Assembly (NCBI RefSeq): GCF_000466405.1
Contig: NZ_KE952949.1
Location: forward strand, 14,455 to 77,487
Direction: 5' to 3'
Length of the DNA: 63,033 nucleotides
Source of the DNA: Atopobium sp. oral taxon 810 str. F0209
Lineage (GTDB): Bacteria; Actinomycetota; Coriobacteriia; Coriobacteriales; Atopobiaceae
In this document: positions 1 to 9,020 of the stretch, one piece after another
Layout: each line of letters starts with the position of its first letter
Position numbering within the stretch: the first letter of the stretch is position 1
Notes under the pieces: generated by a model
The model's input: only the letters and a program-made list of their open reading frames with translations
Database searches by the model: none
What the model was told of the DNA's origin: nothing
Made by a program: the position numbers and the translations under genes

Positions 1-120
1 TGAAACGATGTGTGGCGTTTGGCAAGCAGGGCCGTGCTGCCTGAAAGAATGTGTGGCGTTTGGCAAGCAGGGCTGAGCCATTTGAAATGATATGTGGCGT
101 TTGGTGTTGATCTGTGAGTA
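1..120. repeat. Repeat cluster 1: phased GTGGC units, 41-bp spacing
   Basis: Three copies of the unit core GTGGCGTTTGG occur with GTGGC starting at 12, 53 and 94, so the spacing is exactly 41 bp twice. Each core is preceded by a TGAAA-type box (TGAAAC at 1, TGAAA at 42, TGAAA at 83), and the first two are followed by CAAGCAGGGC. The same unit forms the clusters at 27371-27812 and 62716-63033. The cluster probably continues to the left of the window. No long open frame with a ribosome binding site is present, so it reads as non-coding repeat DNA. Confidence 0.85.
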
Positions 121-304
121 ATTGAATTATAGGACGATGACAAATATGGATACTACGCTTCCATGTATTGATGCGGAGGAAATACATCTTATGTGTGATG
201 CAAAAAACAGAGAATCTTGTGGGAACTTTTTTATACGCTAACTATAATGAACTGCTAATTTGGAGAAGAAAATAAATGTCAATTGATGAAGGTTGGTGTT
301 TGTG
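121..304 (+). other. Leader region of the acetyltransferase gene with two tiny ORFs
   Basis: This stretch contains a 34-codon open frame at 137-241 with only a weak, too-close AGGA before it. A nine-codon frame at 276-305 (MSIDEGWCL) sits behind a good GGAGAAG box. The TGA of the second frame overlaps the ATG at 305 as TGATG, which would allow translational coupling to the acetyltransferase. It could be a leader peptide or chance. No protein family is recognised. Confidence 0.3.
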
Positions 305-865
305 ATGCAGCATAAAGGAACACAAATAATTACAACCGACCGCTTGATACTGAGACCGTTCAGCTTAGAAGATGCTGAACCTATGTACAGGAATTGGGCA
401 TCTGATTCTGAGGTGACAAAGTTTTTGACGTGGCCTGCTCATAGTAGTGTAGAAGTGACAAGGGCAGTTATTGCCAACTGGGTAAGTCAATTGAACGATC
501 CAGCAAATTATCAGTGGGCGATCGAGCTGAAAGATATCCATGAACCTATTGGTAGCATCAGCGTTGTCAGGATAAATGAAAAAACCGAATCATTTGATAT
601 TGGCTATTGCATAGGTAGGAAATGGTGGGGACAGGGTATTACTTCTGAAGCCCTTACCGCTGTAATAGGCTTTTTGTTCAACATAGTTCACGCTACCAGT
701 GTCAGAGCCTGTCATGATTCGCATAATCCAAACTCGGAAAGAGTTATGAAAAAATGCGGAATGAGTTATGAGGGCACATGGCGAAAGGCGGGCGTGAACA
801 ACCAGGGAATCTGTGATGAGGTTTGGTATTCAATTCTTAGAACAGAGTATGAGAGCGAGCGTTGA
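305..865 (+). CDS. GNAT family N-acetyltransferase (RimJ/RimL type)
   Basis: A 186-residue protein of the GNAT fold, which transfers acetyl from acetyl-CoA to an amino group. The N-terminus ITTDRLILRPFSLEDAEPMY is the typical RimJ/RimL opening. The central IGYCIGRKWWGQGITSEAL carries the acetyl-CoA binding R/Q-x-x-G-x-G/A-type loop, and NPNSERVMKKCGM is the usual C-terminal helix. I place the start at ATG 305 because it overlaps the stop of a nine-codon leader; TTG 293, GTG 296 and GTG 302 are alternatives in the same frame. The substrate (ribosomal protein, antibiotic or metabolite) cannot be told. It converges on metK. Confidence 0.85.
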   Translation: MQHKGTQIITTDRLILRPFSLEDAEPMYRNWASDSEVTKFLTWPAHSSVEVTRAVIANWVSQLNDPANYQWAIELKDIHEPIGSISVVRINEKTESFDIGYCIGRKWWGQGITSEALTAVIGFLFNIVHATSVRACHDSHNPNSERVMKKCGMSYEGTWRKAGVNNQGICDEVWYSILRTEYESER

Positions 866-888
866 TGCGTGGCGCTACTTTTGTATGC

Positions 889-2145
889 CTAGGCGCTGGC
901 GCTGGTCGTATGCAGCGCATCACGTAGGGCATTGATGCGGTCAGTGCGCTCCCAAGTAAAATCGGGGTCTTCTCGACCAAAATGTCCATAAGCGGCGGTC
1001 TTCTCATAAATGGGACGATGCAGCTTGAGATCTCGAATGATAGCTCCAGGGCGCAAATCAAATACTGCCTTGATTGCAGCAACAATCTGCTGATCAGGCA
1101 CAGCTCCTGTGCCAAAGGTATTTACCGTAATCGAGACAGGTTCGGGTATGCCAATGGCATAGGCGAGTTCTACTTCGCATCTATGTGCTAGATGTGCTGC
1201 AACTACATTTTTTGCTACCCAGCGTGCTGCATACGCTGCAGAACGGTCTACTTTTGTGCAATCTTTGCCAGAAAATGCTCCACCGCCATGTCGTCCCATA
1301 CCGCCATAGCTATCAACAATAACCTTACGGCCTGTGAGACCTGTATCGCCCGTGGGACCGCCTATTACAAAACGACCTGTTGGGTTGATATACGTTTTGA
1401 GATTGTTCCAGTTAAGACCAGATGTTTCTAGTACGGGAACAATAACGTATGTATAAATATCTTTACGAATTTGCTCGAGCGATACGCTCTTAGCATGTTG
1501 GGCTGATACCACTACCGCTGTTACCTCTTTGGGGATATCGTCCTCATAGCGTATGGTGACCTGCGTTTTTCCATCGGGTCTCAGATAGGGAAGAGTCCCG
1601 TCTTTCCGTACATGGGCAAGGCGTTCTGCCATGCGATTTGCAAGATGAGCAGACATAGGCATGAGAACGTCTGTCTCATCTGTGGCATAACCAAACATCA
1701 TACCCTGATCTCCGGCACCAATGCGGGAAATTTCGTCTTCTTCCAAACGAGCAAAACTACCGTCTACTCCTTGTGCGATATCAGGGCTTTGCTCATGAAT
1801 AATGTTCATGACACCGCAGGTATCGCAATCAAAACCATACTCTGCATGGTCGTATCCTATGCGACGAATTGTCTCGCGAGCTATCTGTTGAACATCTACA
1901 TACGATGCTGTGCGAACTTCGCCAGCAATAATCACCGTGCCAGTAGTGAGAAGTGTTTCGACAGCACAACGTACGTTGGCAACACGAGCCTGAACACCAG
2001 TAGGGGAAATGTAGCCTTGGGACTCAAGCTTGGACTCCTTGGTGATGAGTGCATCAAGGACAGCATCAGAAATCTGATCTGCTATTTTGTCAGGATGTCC
2101 TTCGGTGACAGATTCAGATGTGAACAGATAGCTCGAGCGAGACAT
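889..2145 (-). CDS. metK: S-adenosylmethionine synthetase
   Basis: Makes S-adenosylmethionine from methionine and ATP in the cytoplasm. The protein is 418 residues, slightly longer than the usual 385-400. It opens with [20 protein letters not shown], which contains the family's ATP-binding GHPDK motif, and has the second signature [16 protein letters not shown]. The ATG at 2145 follows an AGAAAGGAT box. It lies 56 bp downstream of a radical SAM gene on the same strand, so the two are probably co-transcribed and the enzyme supplies the cofactor its neighbour consumes. No SAM riboswitch was found upstream. Confidence 0.98.
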   Translation of the reverse strand: MSRSSYLFTSESVTEGHPDKIADQISDAVLDALITKESKLESQGYISPTGVQARVANVRCAVETLLTTGTVIIAGEVRTASYVDVQQIARETIRRIGYDHAEYGFDCDTCGVMNIIHEQSPDIAQGVDGSFARLEEDEISRIGAGDQGMMFGYATDETDVLMPMSAHLANRMAERLAHVRKDGTLPYLRPDGKTQVTIRYEDDIPKEVTAVVVSAQHAKSVSLEQIRKDIYTYVIVPVLETSGLNWNNLKTYINPTGRFVIGGPTGDTGLTGRKVIVDSYGGMGRHGGGAFSGKDCTKVDRSAAYAARWVAKNVVAAHLAHRCEVELAYAIGIPEPVSITVNTFGTGAVPDQQIVAAIKAVFDLRPGAIIRDLKLHRPIYEKTAAYGHFGREDPDFTWERTDRINALRDALHTTSASA

Positions 2146-2201
2146 ATAAGGATCCTTTCTGCGCTGAGATGCCTTGTAAATCTAGGCGCTAAGCGAAAAG
2201 C

Positions 2202-3731
2202 TTACTTCTCAGCGGTCATAAGCTGGTCATACTTCTCTGCACGCCATTCCGTGAGAGACTCGTAGCTGTCATCAGCAGTATCGAGATCTACCTCTTGCGG
2301 ATCGGTCGCTGTACGGCCTGGGCGTCCCAAGCGTTCAAACTTGTCGACATCACTGTTGGCCATACCTTGATTGATTTTAATACGTTTCTCATGCATGTTG
2401 CTTTGCTCATCTGTCCACAGACGATGGGCAACAGGAGCCCATTGTTCTGCTGCAGGGGCGCACTTAGCGCAGAGTTCATCGGCGCTTTCCTGTGCGGTGT
2501 AATCGGTGGATTTTGCACCAACAGCTTTGACAAGCTGGGCAAGTGCACCAGCATTGTCAAGCATAGGACAAGGCCTAAGAAGGTCATCGTTAAAGGGCTG
2601 GGCATCACGATAACCAGCAAAAAGAGGCTTCTTGAGAGCATCGAGCAGCTTGGTATCGTGAATATTGGAGTCTGAATAGTGCGCAAATGCACAGGGCTCG
2701 ATATCACCGGCCGCATTGATGTGAAGATAGCGACGACCGCCCGCAATGCAGCCACCAACGTATTCACCATCATTCCAGAAGTCCATCAAAAAAATTGGCT
2801 TCTTGGCGCGGACTTCGCGCACAAAGTGGTACATATCCTCGCGCTGCTTGGCGGTTGCCATAAGATCTACAGGTGCGGATTTACCAATAGGCATGTAGGT
2901 AAAAATCCACTCAAAGAGACATCCTTGCTCGGCAAGCCAGTCGACATATGCTTCGCTTCCTATTGTCTCGGCATTTTGGGACGTGTAGCAACATGAAGCA
3001 CCAAACGGAAGCTTGTATTGGCGCAGAAGCTCAAGCGCGTTTGAAATCTTAGAGAAGGTGCCTTGTCCACGGCGAGCATCGGTTGTTTGCTCATTGCCCT
3101 CAATTGAGATTGCGGGTACAAAATTGGCAACTCGTACCATGTCTTGGCAGAACTGCTCATCAATGAGCGTGGCATTCGTAAAGGCAGAGAAGAGCGAATC
3201 TGGGTGTGCCTCGCAGAGTTTGATGATGTCATGCTTGCGAACGAGTGGCTCTCCGCCGGTAAAGAGGAAGAAGTGAGTGCCCAGCTCGTTTGCTTGGCAG
3301 ACGATAGAGTCAAGATCTTCGTAGGATAAATTGAGTTGGTTTCCGTAATCTGCTGCCCAGCAACCTACGCAATGGAGATTGCAAGCGCTTGTCGGATCCA
3401 TAAGGATTGCCCAGGGAATATTGCAATTTTCACTTACGCGCATTTCTTCTTGTTTTTGCCAAGCGAGCAGAGTTGCATCAACAACGGCAGTATGGACAAG
3501 ACGATCGCGCATATCAGGATTGAGATTCATTACTTGCTTGATAATGCCGTGACCAGCAGTTCCCTCACTAAGCTGCGTACGAATGAAATCTCGCTGAGAA
3601 CCCATGACACTTCTAGGCAAAATCTTATCGATAGCATCGAGAAGTTTTGTTGCATTGTGCTCAGGATCTTCAAGAAGATAGTCGACAGCTTTATTTAACG
3701 CTGCTCGTTTGACCTGATCTGTTGCCTTCAT
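2202..3731 (-). CDS. Radical SAM protein with SPASM-like C-terminal domain
   Basis: A 509-residue radical SAM enzyme. Cys117, Cys121 and Cys124 form the CxxxCxxC motif (CNLHCVGC) that binds the SAM-cleaving 4Fe-4S cluster, and TGGEPLVRKHD is the following SAM-binding GGE motif. The C-terminal half carries more cysteines (GGCIAGGRRYLHINAAGDIE then PCAF, RPCP, ELCAKCAP), the pattern of SPASM/twitch domains that hold auxiliary clusters in peptide-modifying enzymes or anaerobic sulfatase activators. About 100 helical residues precede the core. ATG 3731 is preferred over GTG 3746 because GAGAGGGG lies just upstream of it. No precursor peptide gene was found beside it, so the substrate is unknown. 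Confidence 0.88.
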   Translation of the reverse strand: MKATDQVKRAALNKAVDYLLEDPEHNATKLLDAIDKILPRSVMGSQRDFIRTQLSEGTAGHGIIKQVMNLNPDMRDRLVHTAVVDATLLAWQKQEEMRVSENCNIPWAILMDPTSACNLHCVGCWAADYGNQLNLSYEDLDSIVCQANELGTHFFLFTGGEPLVRKHDIIKLCEAHPDSLFSAFTNATLIDEQFCQDMVRVANFVPAISIEGNEQTTDARRGQGTFSKISNALELLRQYKLPFGASCCYTSQNAETIGSEAYVDWLAEQGCLFEWIFTYMPIGKSAPVDLMATAKQREDMYHFVREVRAKKPIFLMDFWNDGEYVGGCIAGGRRYLHINAAGDIEPCAFAHYSDSNIHDTKLLDALKKPLFAGYRDAQPFNDDLLRPCPMLDNAGALAQLVKAVGAKSTDYTAQESADELCAKCAPAAEQWAPVAHRLWTDEQSNMHEKRIKINQGMANSDVDKFERLGRPGRTATDPQEVDLDTADDSYESLTEWRAEKYDQLMTAEK

Positions 3732-3889
3732 AGGTACCCCTCTCACTTATTACCCACTGTGGTATAACGGATATTTGTAGGGTATAATTGTCGCAGCAGG
3801 AGAGCAATTGCCAATTGATTCATATATGTTGATAAAGTCACACTTTTTTGCAATTTGAGTAAGAAGACAAGAGTAAGAAGGTCGATAGG
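3732..3889. promoter_or_regulatory. Divergent promoter region between radical SAM and TetR genes
   Basis: This 158-bp gap separates divergent genes. A consensus-like TATAAT lies at 3783-3788 on the plus strand, though no good -35 stands 17 bp before it. A CAATTGCCAATTG direct/inverted motif near 3806 could be an operator for the TetR-type protein that starts at 3890. The layout suggests the regulator controls the divergent radical SAM-metK unit, which is an inference from position only. Confidence 0.4.
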
Positions 3890-4474
3890 ATGTCTCCGTA
3901 CGAGCAAGCGCTCAATCACAGTGATCGTAGGTATAGGAAAACCGACCGTGCTATACGGGACGCTTTCTATAAGCTGGCAAGTGAGATGGAAGTGGACAAG
4001 ATTCGTGTTACTGCCATAGCAAAGGAAGCAGATATTGATAGGAAAACATTCTATGTGCATTATGAATCTGTTGAAGCATTGATAGATCAGATTGCACGAG
4101 AGAGTGCTTCACGAATTGTTTCGATACTGCGTAGCTCAGATGTTTTTAATAAAAAGACAACGCTCATACAAGAGCTGAGCGCGCAGATTGGTCTTGATGA
4201 CAATGTGCTCACGGGAATTGCTCAGCATATTTCTATACAACGTGTGATTGAGCTTATAGAAAAGCCGCTGATTGATGCCATGCTCGAAGACGATACCTAT
4301 GGGTTTGGCAAAGAAAAACCATTTGAGATTTGTCTTGTGACATTTGTTGTATCTGGACTTTTGGGCATGTATAAAGCTTGGATTGGACAGGATTCCGAAG
4401 TTCCCCTTGACGAGCTTGTCCGCGCGGAGAATTTTGCTGTTCAGTCCTTGATAACTGCGTTTGAGAGGGAGTAG
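3890..4474 (+). CDS. TetR family transcriptional regulator
   Basis: A 194-residue regulator. Residues about 15-60 (RKTDRAIRDAFYKLASEM, then ITAIAKEADIDRKTFYVHY in slightly altered form) make the TetR helix-turn-helix with the typical R/K-x-TFY-x-H-F/Y recognition end. The rest is a helical ligand-binding and dimer domain of the kind in DhaS/TetR_C_8-like proteins. ATG 3890 follows a GAAGG box. It is divergent from the radical SAM gene and converges on the antitoxin relic. The ligand is unknown. Confidence 0.85.
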   Translation: MSPYEQALNHSDRRYRKTDRAIRDAFYKLASEMEVDKIRVTAIAKEADIDRKTFYVHYESVEALIDQIARESASRIVSILRSSDVFNKKTTLIQELSAQIGLDDNVLTGIAQHISIQRVIELIEKPLIDAMLEDDTYGFGKEKPFEICLVTFVVSGLLGMYKAWIGQDSEVPLDELVRAENFAVQSLITAFERE

Positions 4475-4495
4475 GTAGGCTCCGCTCTGCTCAAC

Positions 4496-4770
4496 TCATA
4501 TGAAGGAAATACGCAACTTCTTTCCAAGACCTGCAGCGAGTCGCTCTAGTGTTTTTAACGTTGGGCTTGTGGTGTCGCATTCAAGGCGGGAGATGTTGGA
4601 TTGTTTGAGTCCGCATGCAGCGGCTAGCTCCTTCTGCGTCATGCCCTTATCGCTTCGTGCGCTTGCGATGAGTCGCATAACCTCGTATTCTGCCTCGGTT
4701 TTTTTATAGCCTCAGCGAAAGATGGGTTCTCCTGTGATCGCTTTGCGACGTATCTTTCCAGATCATCCAT
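4496..4770 (-). pseudogene. HTH XRE antitoxin (HigA-like), frameshifted at a 7-A tract
   Basis: The 3' part encodes 60 residues of an XRE helix-turn-helix (GMTQKELAAACGLKQSNISR). Upstream a good start at ATG 4770 behind AGGAGA begins MDDLERYVAKRSQENPSFAE, typical of small HigA-type antitoxins. The two parts are in different frames. They join perfectly as IKKTEAEYEVMRL if the run of seven A (T at 4699-4705 on the plus strand) had one more base. This is a one-base deletion, a slippage switch or a base-calling error. There is no room for a toxin gene on either side, so it is an orphan. Without repair, translation from an internal ATG at 4678 would give only the HTH. Confidence 0.75.
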
Positions 4771-4899
4771 TTGAGTTTCTCCTAGCATAGAGTTGCGCCT
4801 TAACCCTTTTCTTTCATAAAAGTCGAAGCAAATAGTCTTTTGTATGATTCATTCATCTGTATAGCATTATTTACAAGATACTATATAGGAGGTGGATGA
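4771..4899 (+). promoter_or_regulatory. Upstream region of the AT-rich PTS operon
   Basis: An AT-rich gap between the antitoxin relic and the PRD regulator gene. It ends in a strong GGAGG ribosome binding site at 4888-4892, seven bases before ATG 4900. Several -10-like AT blocks are present around 4860-4885, but no clear -35/-10 pair stands out. The operon promoter is presumably here, because the next upstream plus-strand gene ends at 4474. Confidence 0.35.
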
Positions 4900-6951
4900 A
4901 TGTTTAGTCGTCTCAGAACACTATACGAGGCCCTTCTTGTTCATACGCAACCTATTTCTATTGAGGATTTGGCTTCTAGCCAAATGGTTAGCAAGAGGAC
5001 AATTTACTCTGATATTAATCGGCTTAATTATTTATTAAGGCAGCATAGTAATGCTCAAGTTGTTGTAAAAAAAGCTTGTATAAGCCTTCAAGGTTCTTGC
5101 CCTGTCAGCTTTGATGCATTGATACAGGATACAGATATCCGTTTTCAATATAGCGACTCTAGAAGAACTCTTTTGGCTCAATGGATGCTATGTCAGCCTG
5201 GGTTTTTTAGTATTGCCACACTAATGAATGAATTTGCCCAGTCGCGCAATACAATAAAGGGAGACTTGTCTTTCTTGCGGGAAGATTTCCTTTCTAATGG
5301 ATTTACTCTTGAATCGGAGCCTTTTAAAGGTAATTGTGTCGTTGGTGATGAGCGGAAAATTCGAGAGTACCTTGCGAAGAAGCTTACTGAAAATCAATGC
5401 TATTCGGTACAAGCTGACGTGTTGAAAGATCTAGACTCTCTGAGAAATTACGTCCTTCTTTTAGAAGATACTGCAAACATAGAATATACAGATGACGCTG
5501 TTGATCGGTTAGTTTTTTTGATGCTAGCTTCTGTATTGCGCTTTACATCAGGTCATACGGTTACGTCGCTTGGGGATAATGACTTTTGTAAATACAATGT
5601 TTCCTCGATAAATCAAGCAATTCGGGGAAGTAGTTTATTACTTTCAAGAATTTTTCAAACTAACGAATTACCTAATGAAGAAATTCAATATCTGAGTGAG
5701 CTTTTTTCAGAAGCGCGTGTCCTGCATATAGATGAAATCGACAGAGACGATAGCTGGCTATTATGTAACATTTATACTCGAGATTTCATTTTTGCAGTTG
5801 CAAAAAATTATCCAAATTATCAACTTGAGATAGATGATGATCTCTTTGTAGGCTTGCTTAATCACATTAGGCTGACATATATATTGTCTCTTAAGAAGAA
5901 ATATACTCCCAATCCGTTAAGAGATTCTATTCAGGACGAGTATGGAGAGATATATTCGCATGTATTGAACGCGATGCCTGTTTTAGAGAATGGCTTAAAT
6001 ACCAAGTTTGGTATGGATGAGGCTTCGTTTTTAACACTTTTTTTTGCAGCTGCGCTTGAACGTAGGCGTCAGCAAGTTCCTAATGTCTATAGAGTGATAA
6101 TAGTTTGCTCTTCTGGAATATCGACCTCATTATTAGTAAAAGCTAAAATCGAGACTCTTTTTAATCTTAAAATAATCGGGATATTTTCGAGTGCTGGGGC
6201 GATGTCTCGAATTAATGAAGGTGATATCGATTTAGTGATATCTACCGTTCCATTTACAAGCTCGCTTTGTAGGGTTGTCGTAGTTTCTCCTCTGCTAACT
6301 AATGACGACATTGCAAACATTTCTGCATTGCTATCCGAACATTCAGGCGGTGTCAAAATTGATAAGTCAGTGAATCATGTTGCAAAAAAGAAGTACTTCG
6401 AAGATACGGTAAGTGAGCAATTACATAAAGACTCTTCTATTTATTATGGGTTCGATTCTATTAATAACGGTTCCTCTATTACTAATAATCAACATCTTGA
6501 ATTTATTATCGACAGAAAAGCTGTAGAGATAGATTTTTGTGCGCATAATTGGCAAGATGCAGTTAAAGAGTCGGGAAGACTGCTCGTTAAAATAGGCAAA
6601 GCCACCCAATCGTATACTTCCGCTATGGTTTCGAATATTGAAGCTAATGGTCCGTATGTGGTGATCGCACCTGGAATAGCAATGCCTCATGCTGATCCAA
6701 AAAAAGGAGCTCTTGGAAGTGCGATAAGTATTCTAAAGCTCTCAAAACCTGTTTCGTTTGGGCATTTGCATAATGACCCAGTATGGTTGGTAATTGGAAT
6801 CGTTTCAAAGGATCATCATTCTCATATAGGCGCTTTGAAAGCCCTTTATTCAGTTTTAAAGAATGAAGGAAAACGTAAAAAGATTTTCAGCGCTTCGACC
6901 TCAGAAGAACTCATTCACTTAATTAATGATGCGAATATTTTGGAGTGCTAA
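4900..6951 (+). CDS. PRD-containing PTS-regulated transcription activator (MtlR/BglG-like)
   Basis: A 683-residue regulator with the MtlR/LicR layout. It has two N-terminal helix-turn-helix regions (about 1-60 and 85-150), two PTS regulation domains (about 180-290 and 290-395, with the conserved His at 322), an EIIB-like domain with its phosphocysteine at 403 (IVCSSGISTS), and a fructose-type EIIA domain with active His597 (APGIAMPHAD). Such proteins sense sugar flux through phosphorylation by HPr and the cognate EII and switch on the neighbouring operon. The gene overlaps or abuts the next gene, another EIIA, and leads the operon. Codon use is AT-rich compared with genes outside 4.8-12.3 kb. 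Confidence 0.9.
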   Translation: MFSRLRTLYEALLVHTQPISIEDLASSQMVSKRTIYSDINRLNYLLRQHSNAQVVVKKACISLQGSCPVSFDALIQDTDIRFQYSDSRRTLLAQWMLCQPGFFSIATLMNEFAQSRNTIKGDLSFLREDFLSNGFTLESEPFKGNCVVGDERKIREYLAKKLTENQCYSVQADVLKDLDSLRNYVLLLEDTANIEYTDDAVDRLVFLMLASVLRFTSGHTVTSLGDNDFCKYNVSSINQAIRGSSLLLSRIFQTNELPNEEIQYLSELFSEARVLHIDEIDRDDSWLLCNIYTRDFIFAVAKNYPNYQLEIDDDLFVGLLNHIRLTYILSLKKKYTPNPLRDSIQDEYGEIYSHVLNAMPVLENGLNTKFGMDEASFLTLFFAAALERRRQQVPNVYRVIIVCSSGISTSLLVKAKIETLFNLKIIGIFSSAGAMSRINEGDIDLVISTVPFTSSLCRVVVVSPLLTNDDIANISALLSEHSGGVKIDKSVNHVAKKKYFEDTVSEQLHKDSSIYYGFDSINNGSSITNNQHLEFIIDRKAVEIDFCAHNWQDAVKESGRLLVKIGKATQSYTSAMVSNIEANGPYVVIAPGIAMPHADPKKGALGSAISILKLSKPVSFGHLHNDPVWLVIGIVSKDHHSHIGALKALYSVLKNEGKRKKIFSASTSEELIHLINDANILEC

Positions 6952-6953
6952 AA

Positions 6954-7391
6954 ATGAATTTTCTTACAGCAGATTTACTTCATTTTCATTTTTTTGCAGA
7001 AAGTCCACAAGCGGCAATTAAGGAATCCGGCAGGTTGCTGGTAAATGCGGGGATGGCAGAACCTAGTTATGTTAGCGCCATGCTTGCTTCGTTCCGTGAT
7101 AATGGGCCATATTTTGTTATAGCTCCTGGAATTGCGATTGCTCATGCGAGACCTGAGGACGGATCCCTGGGTTCTGCCGTCTCACTTGTTACGTTAAAAA
7201 AACCAGTTGTGTTTGGGTGTGTCGCAAATGATCCAGTTAGCGTGGTATTTGGTTTGAGTTCATATTCTGGCGAAGAACATATTCAGGCATTGAAGAAGAT
7301 TGTCGTTTTTGTCAATTCAACAAGTGTGGAGGACATTCTCAAAATTGAGAATGTAAAGGAATTAGCAATTTTGAAAGGGGAATTGTCTTGA
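6954..7391 (+). CDS. PTS sugar transporter subunit IIA (fructose/ascorbate type)
   Basis: A 145-residue cytoplasmic phosphocarrier that passes phosphate from HPr to the cognate IIB. The active-site His lies in PGIAIAHARPEDGSLGSAV, the hallmark of the EIIA-2 family, and the whole protein resembles the C-terminal domain of the preceding regulator, suggesting a shared origin. ATG 6954 has TGGAG eight bases before it; GTG 6945, which would overlap the regulator, is the alternative. Its stop overlaps the IIB start as TTGA, indicating coupled translation. Confidence 0.92.
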   Translation: MNFLTADLLHFHFFAESPQAAIKESGRLLVNAGMAEPSYVSAMLASFRDNGPYFVIAPGIAIAHARPEDGSLGSAVSLVTLKKPVVFGCVANDPVSVVFGLSSYSGEEHIQALKKIVVFVNSTSVEDILKIENVKELAILKGELS

Positions 7392-7663
7392 AAATTCTAG
7401 CAGTATGTGGACTCGGTCAAGGCACAAGTTTAATTCTGCGTATGACCATTGAGTCTGTTTTGAAAGAGTTAGGTGTTGAAGCAGAGGTAGAACATATGGA
7501 TGTGTCCTCTGCTAAAGGTATGCATCCAGATTTTATTGTTACAAGCAAAGAGTTAGCTGACACGATGGAAGAAAGTGGGGGCGCGCCTGCTCCCGTCGTA
7601 ATAGTAAATAACTATTTTGATGAAAAAGAAGTTTTTGCTGCAGTGAAGTCAATGCTCGGATAA
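7388..7663 (+). CDS. PTS sugar transporter subunit IIB (ascorbate/galactitol type)
   Basis: A 91-residue IIB protein. MKILAVCGLGQGTSLILR is the phosphocysteine loop (Cys7) of the ascorbate/galactitol IIB family, which phosphorylates the incoming sugar as it is moved by IIC. The TTG start overlaps the IIA stop. Length and sequence fit UlaB/SgaB-like proteins, but the substrate cannot be assigned from IIB alone. Confidence 0.92.
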   Translation: MKILAVCGLGQGTSLILRMTIESVLKELGVEAEVEHMDVSSAKGMHPDFIVTSKELADTMEESGGAPAPVVIVNNYFDEKEVFAAVKSMLG

Positions 7664-7675
7664 GGGGAGGATCTT

Positions 7676-8980
7676 ATGGGCGTGTTTAGTTGGATAGCAA
7701 ATAATATCTTTGGTACTCCCGCTATTATGCTTGGAGCAATAGTTTGTGTAGGACTTTTGCTACAAGGAAAGAATGTAAGTCAAGTTATTATTGGGACGAG
7801 TAAAGCGATTATTGGATTCCTTATTATTAATGCTGGCTCAAGTGTAATCACTGGTGCTCTAGGTATTTTTAGTCCAATTTATCAGCAAGTATTTGGAATT
7901 GGTTCCACAGCCATTAGTAATTTTATGGGTCAGGACACATTTACCAATCAGTTTGGTAGCGCAGTTGCTATTGCTATGACATTCGGTTTTGTTATAAATA
8001 TTTTGCTTGCACGTTTTACTCCATTTAAGTATGTATATCTGACGGGTCACATGATGTACTGGGTAACTGTAATTTTCGCTGGTATTGCGGTGCAGGCAAC
8101 TGGTGGACACGTTGACTTTTGGCCTCTTACAATTTTCCTTTCTTTAATTGTTGGTCTTTATTGGACTTTTCAGCCAGCAATTATTCAACCTCTCGTTCAA
8201 AAAGTAACTGGTATGGAAGCGGTTGCGTTGGGGCACACCTCATGCAGTGCTGGTATTCTTGGATATTTTGGTGGAAAGCTTTTCGGTGCAAAAAAGAAAG
8301 ATGCAGAAGATTTGCAAATTCCCAAGCAATTGGCGTTCCTTCGTGATTCTAATGTCATTACCGCATTGACTATGGGTGTCCTTTTTCTTATTGGTGCAAT
8401 ATTAGTTTTAAATAAGCATACTTCTGAAGCTGATGCTTTAGTTGCAAGCTCAGGAACGCAGAATTTTATTGTATATGTTCTTATCCAATCATTTACCTTT
8501 GCAGCGGGTATCGCGGTTGTATTGACTGGTGTCCGTATGTTTATTGGTGAAGTTGTCCCTGCGTTTAAAGGGATTGCCCAGAAAGTTGTTCCTGGTGCAA
8601 AGCCAGCGCTCGATGCTCCTTTCCTCTACACTTTTGCTCCCAATTCGGTTGTTTTTGGTTTTCTTGGAGCATTTGTAGGAGCACTTATTTGGATGGCTAT
8701 ATTGGGTAGTTCAGTTAGCTATGTGTTTGTGCCTCCTATGATTGCCCTTTTCTTCCATGGTGCAGTCGCGGGTATTTTTGGAAACAAAACAGGTGGTATA
8801 TGGGGGGCTTTACTTGGCGGTTTTCTCTGTGCCACTCTCCTTGCTTGGGGCCAATACGTAATGGTGACCTTCTTCATTGGAACAACAATTCCTGATACCG
8901 CACTTTGGGCAGCTGATTGTGACATGTTTATTCTGGGTCCGATAGTTGGTTTACTGTCTAAACTTTTACTCCTTTTTTAA
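7676..8980 (+). CDS. PTS ascorbate-type transporter subunit IIC (UlaA/SgaT family)
   Basis: A 434-residue polytopic membrane protein of the UlaA family, about eleven hydrophobic segments, starting MGVFSWIANNIFGTPAIMLG. The family exports no protein partner and works with separate IIA and IIB, as encoded just upstream. Known members take up L-ascorbate, but many homologues sit in operons without ascorbate genes. Here the canonical UlaG lactonase, UlaD, UlaE and UlaF are absent, so ascorbate itself is doubtful. The gene follows an AGGGGAGGA box and is part of the AT-rich operon. Confidence 0.92.
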   Translation: MGVFSWIANNIFGTPAIMLGAIVCVGLLLQGKNVSQVIIGTSKAIIGFLIINAGSSVITGALGIFSPIYQQVFGIGSTAISNFMGQDTFTNQFGSAVAIAMTFGFVINILLARFTPFKYVYLTGHMMYWVTVIFAGIAVQATGGHVDFWPLTIFLSLIVGLYWTFQPAIIQPLVQKVTGMEAVALGHTSCSAGILGYFGGKLFGAKKKDAEDLQIPKQLAFLRDSNVITALTMGVLFLIGAILVLNKHTSEADALVASSGTQNFIVYVLIQSFTFAAGIAVVLTGVRMFIGEVVPAFKGIAQKVVPGAKPALDAPFLYTFAPNSVVFGFLGAFVGALIWMAILGSSVSYVFVPPMIALFFHGAVAGIFGNKTGGIWGALLGGFLCATLLAWGQYVMVTFFIGTTIPDTALWAADCDMFILGPIVGLLSKLLLLF

Positions 8981-9020
8981 ATATCTGGATTCCAGGCTCT
9001 TCTGTTATTGAGGTGATCAC

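Noticed and set aside
1612-2265. 217-codon frame antisense to metK
   Set aside because: MetK is certain on the other strand and this frame shows no recognisable domain.
3732-3889. SAM riboswitch upstream of the radical SAM-metK unit
   Set aside because: The gap is short and no SAM-I, SAM-II or SAM-III conserved core was seen.
6954-8980. Assignment of the PTS as an ascorbate (ula) system
   Set aside because: Only the transporter type matches; UlaD, UlaE, UlaF and UlaG are absent and other enzymes take their place.
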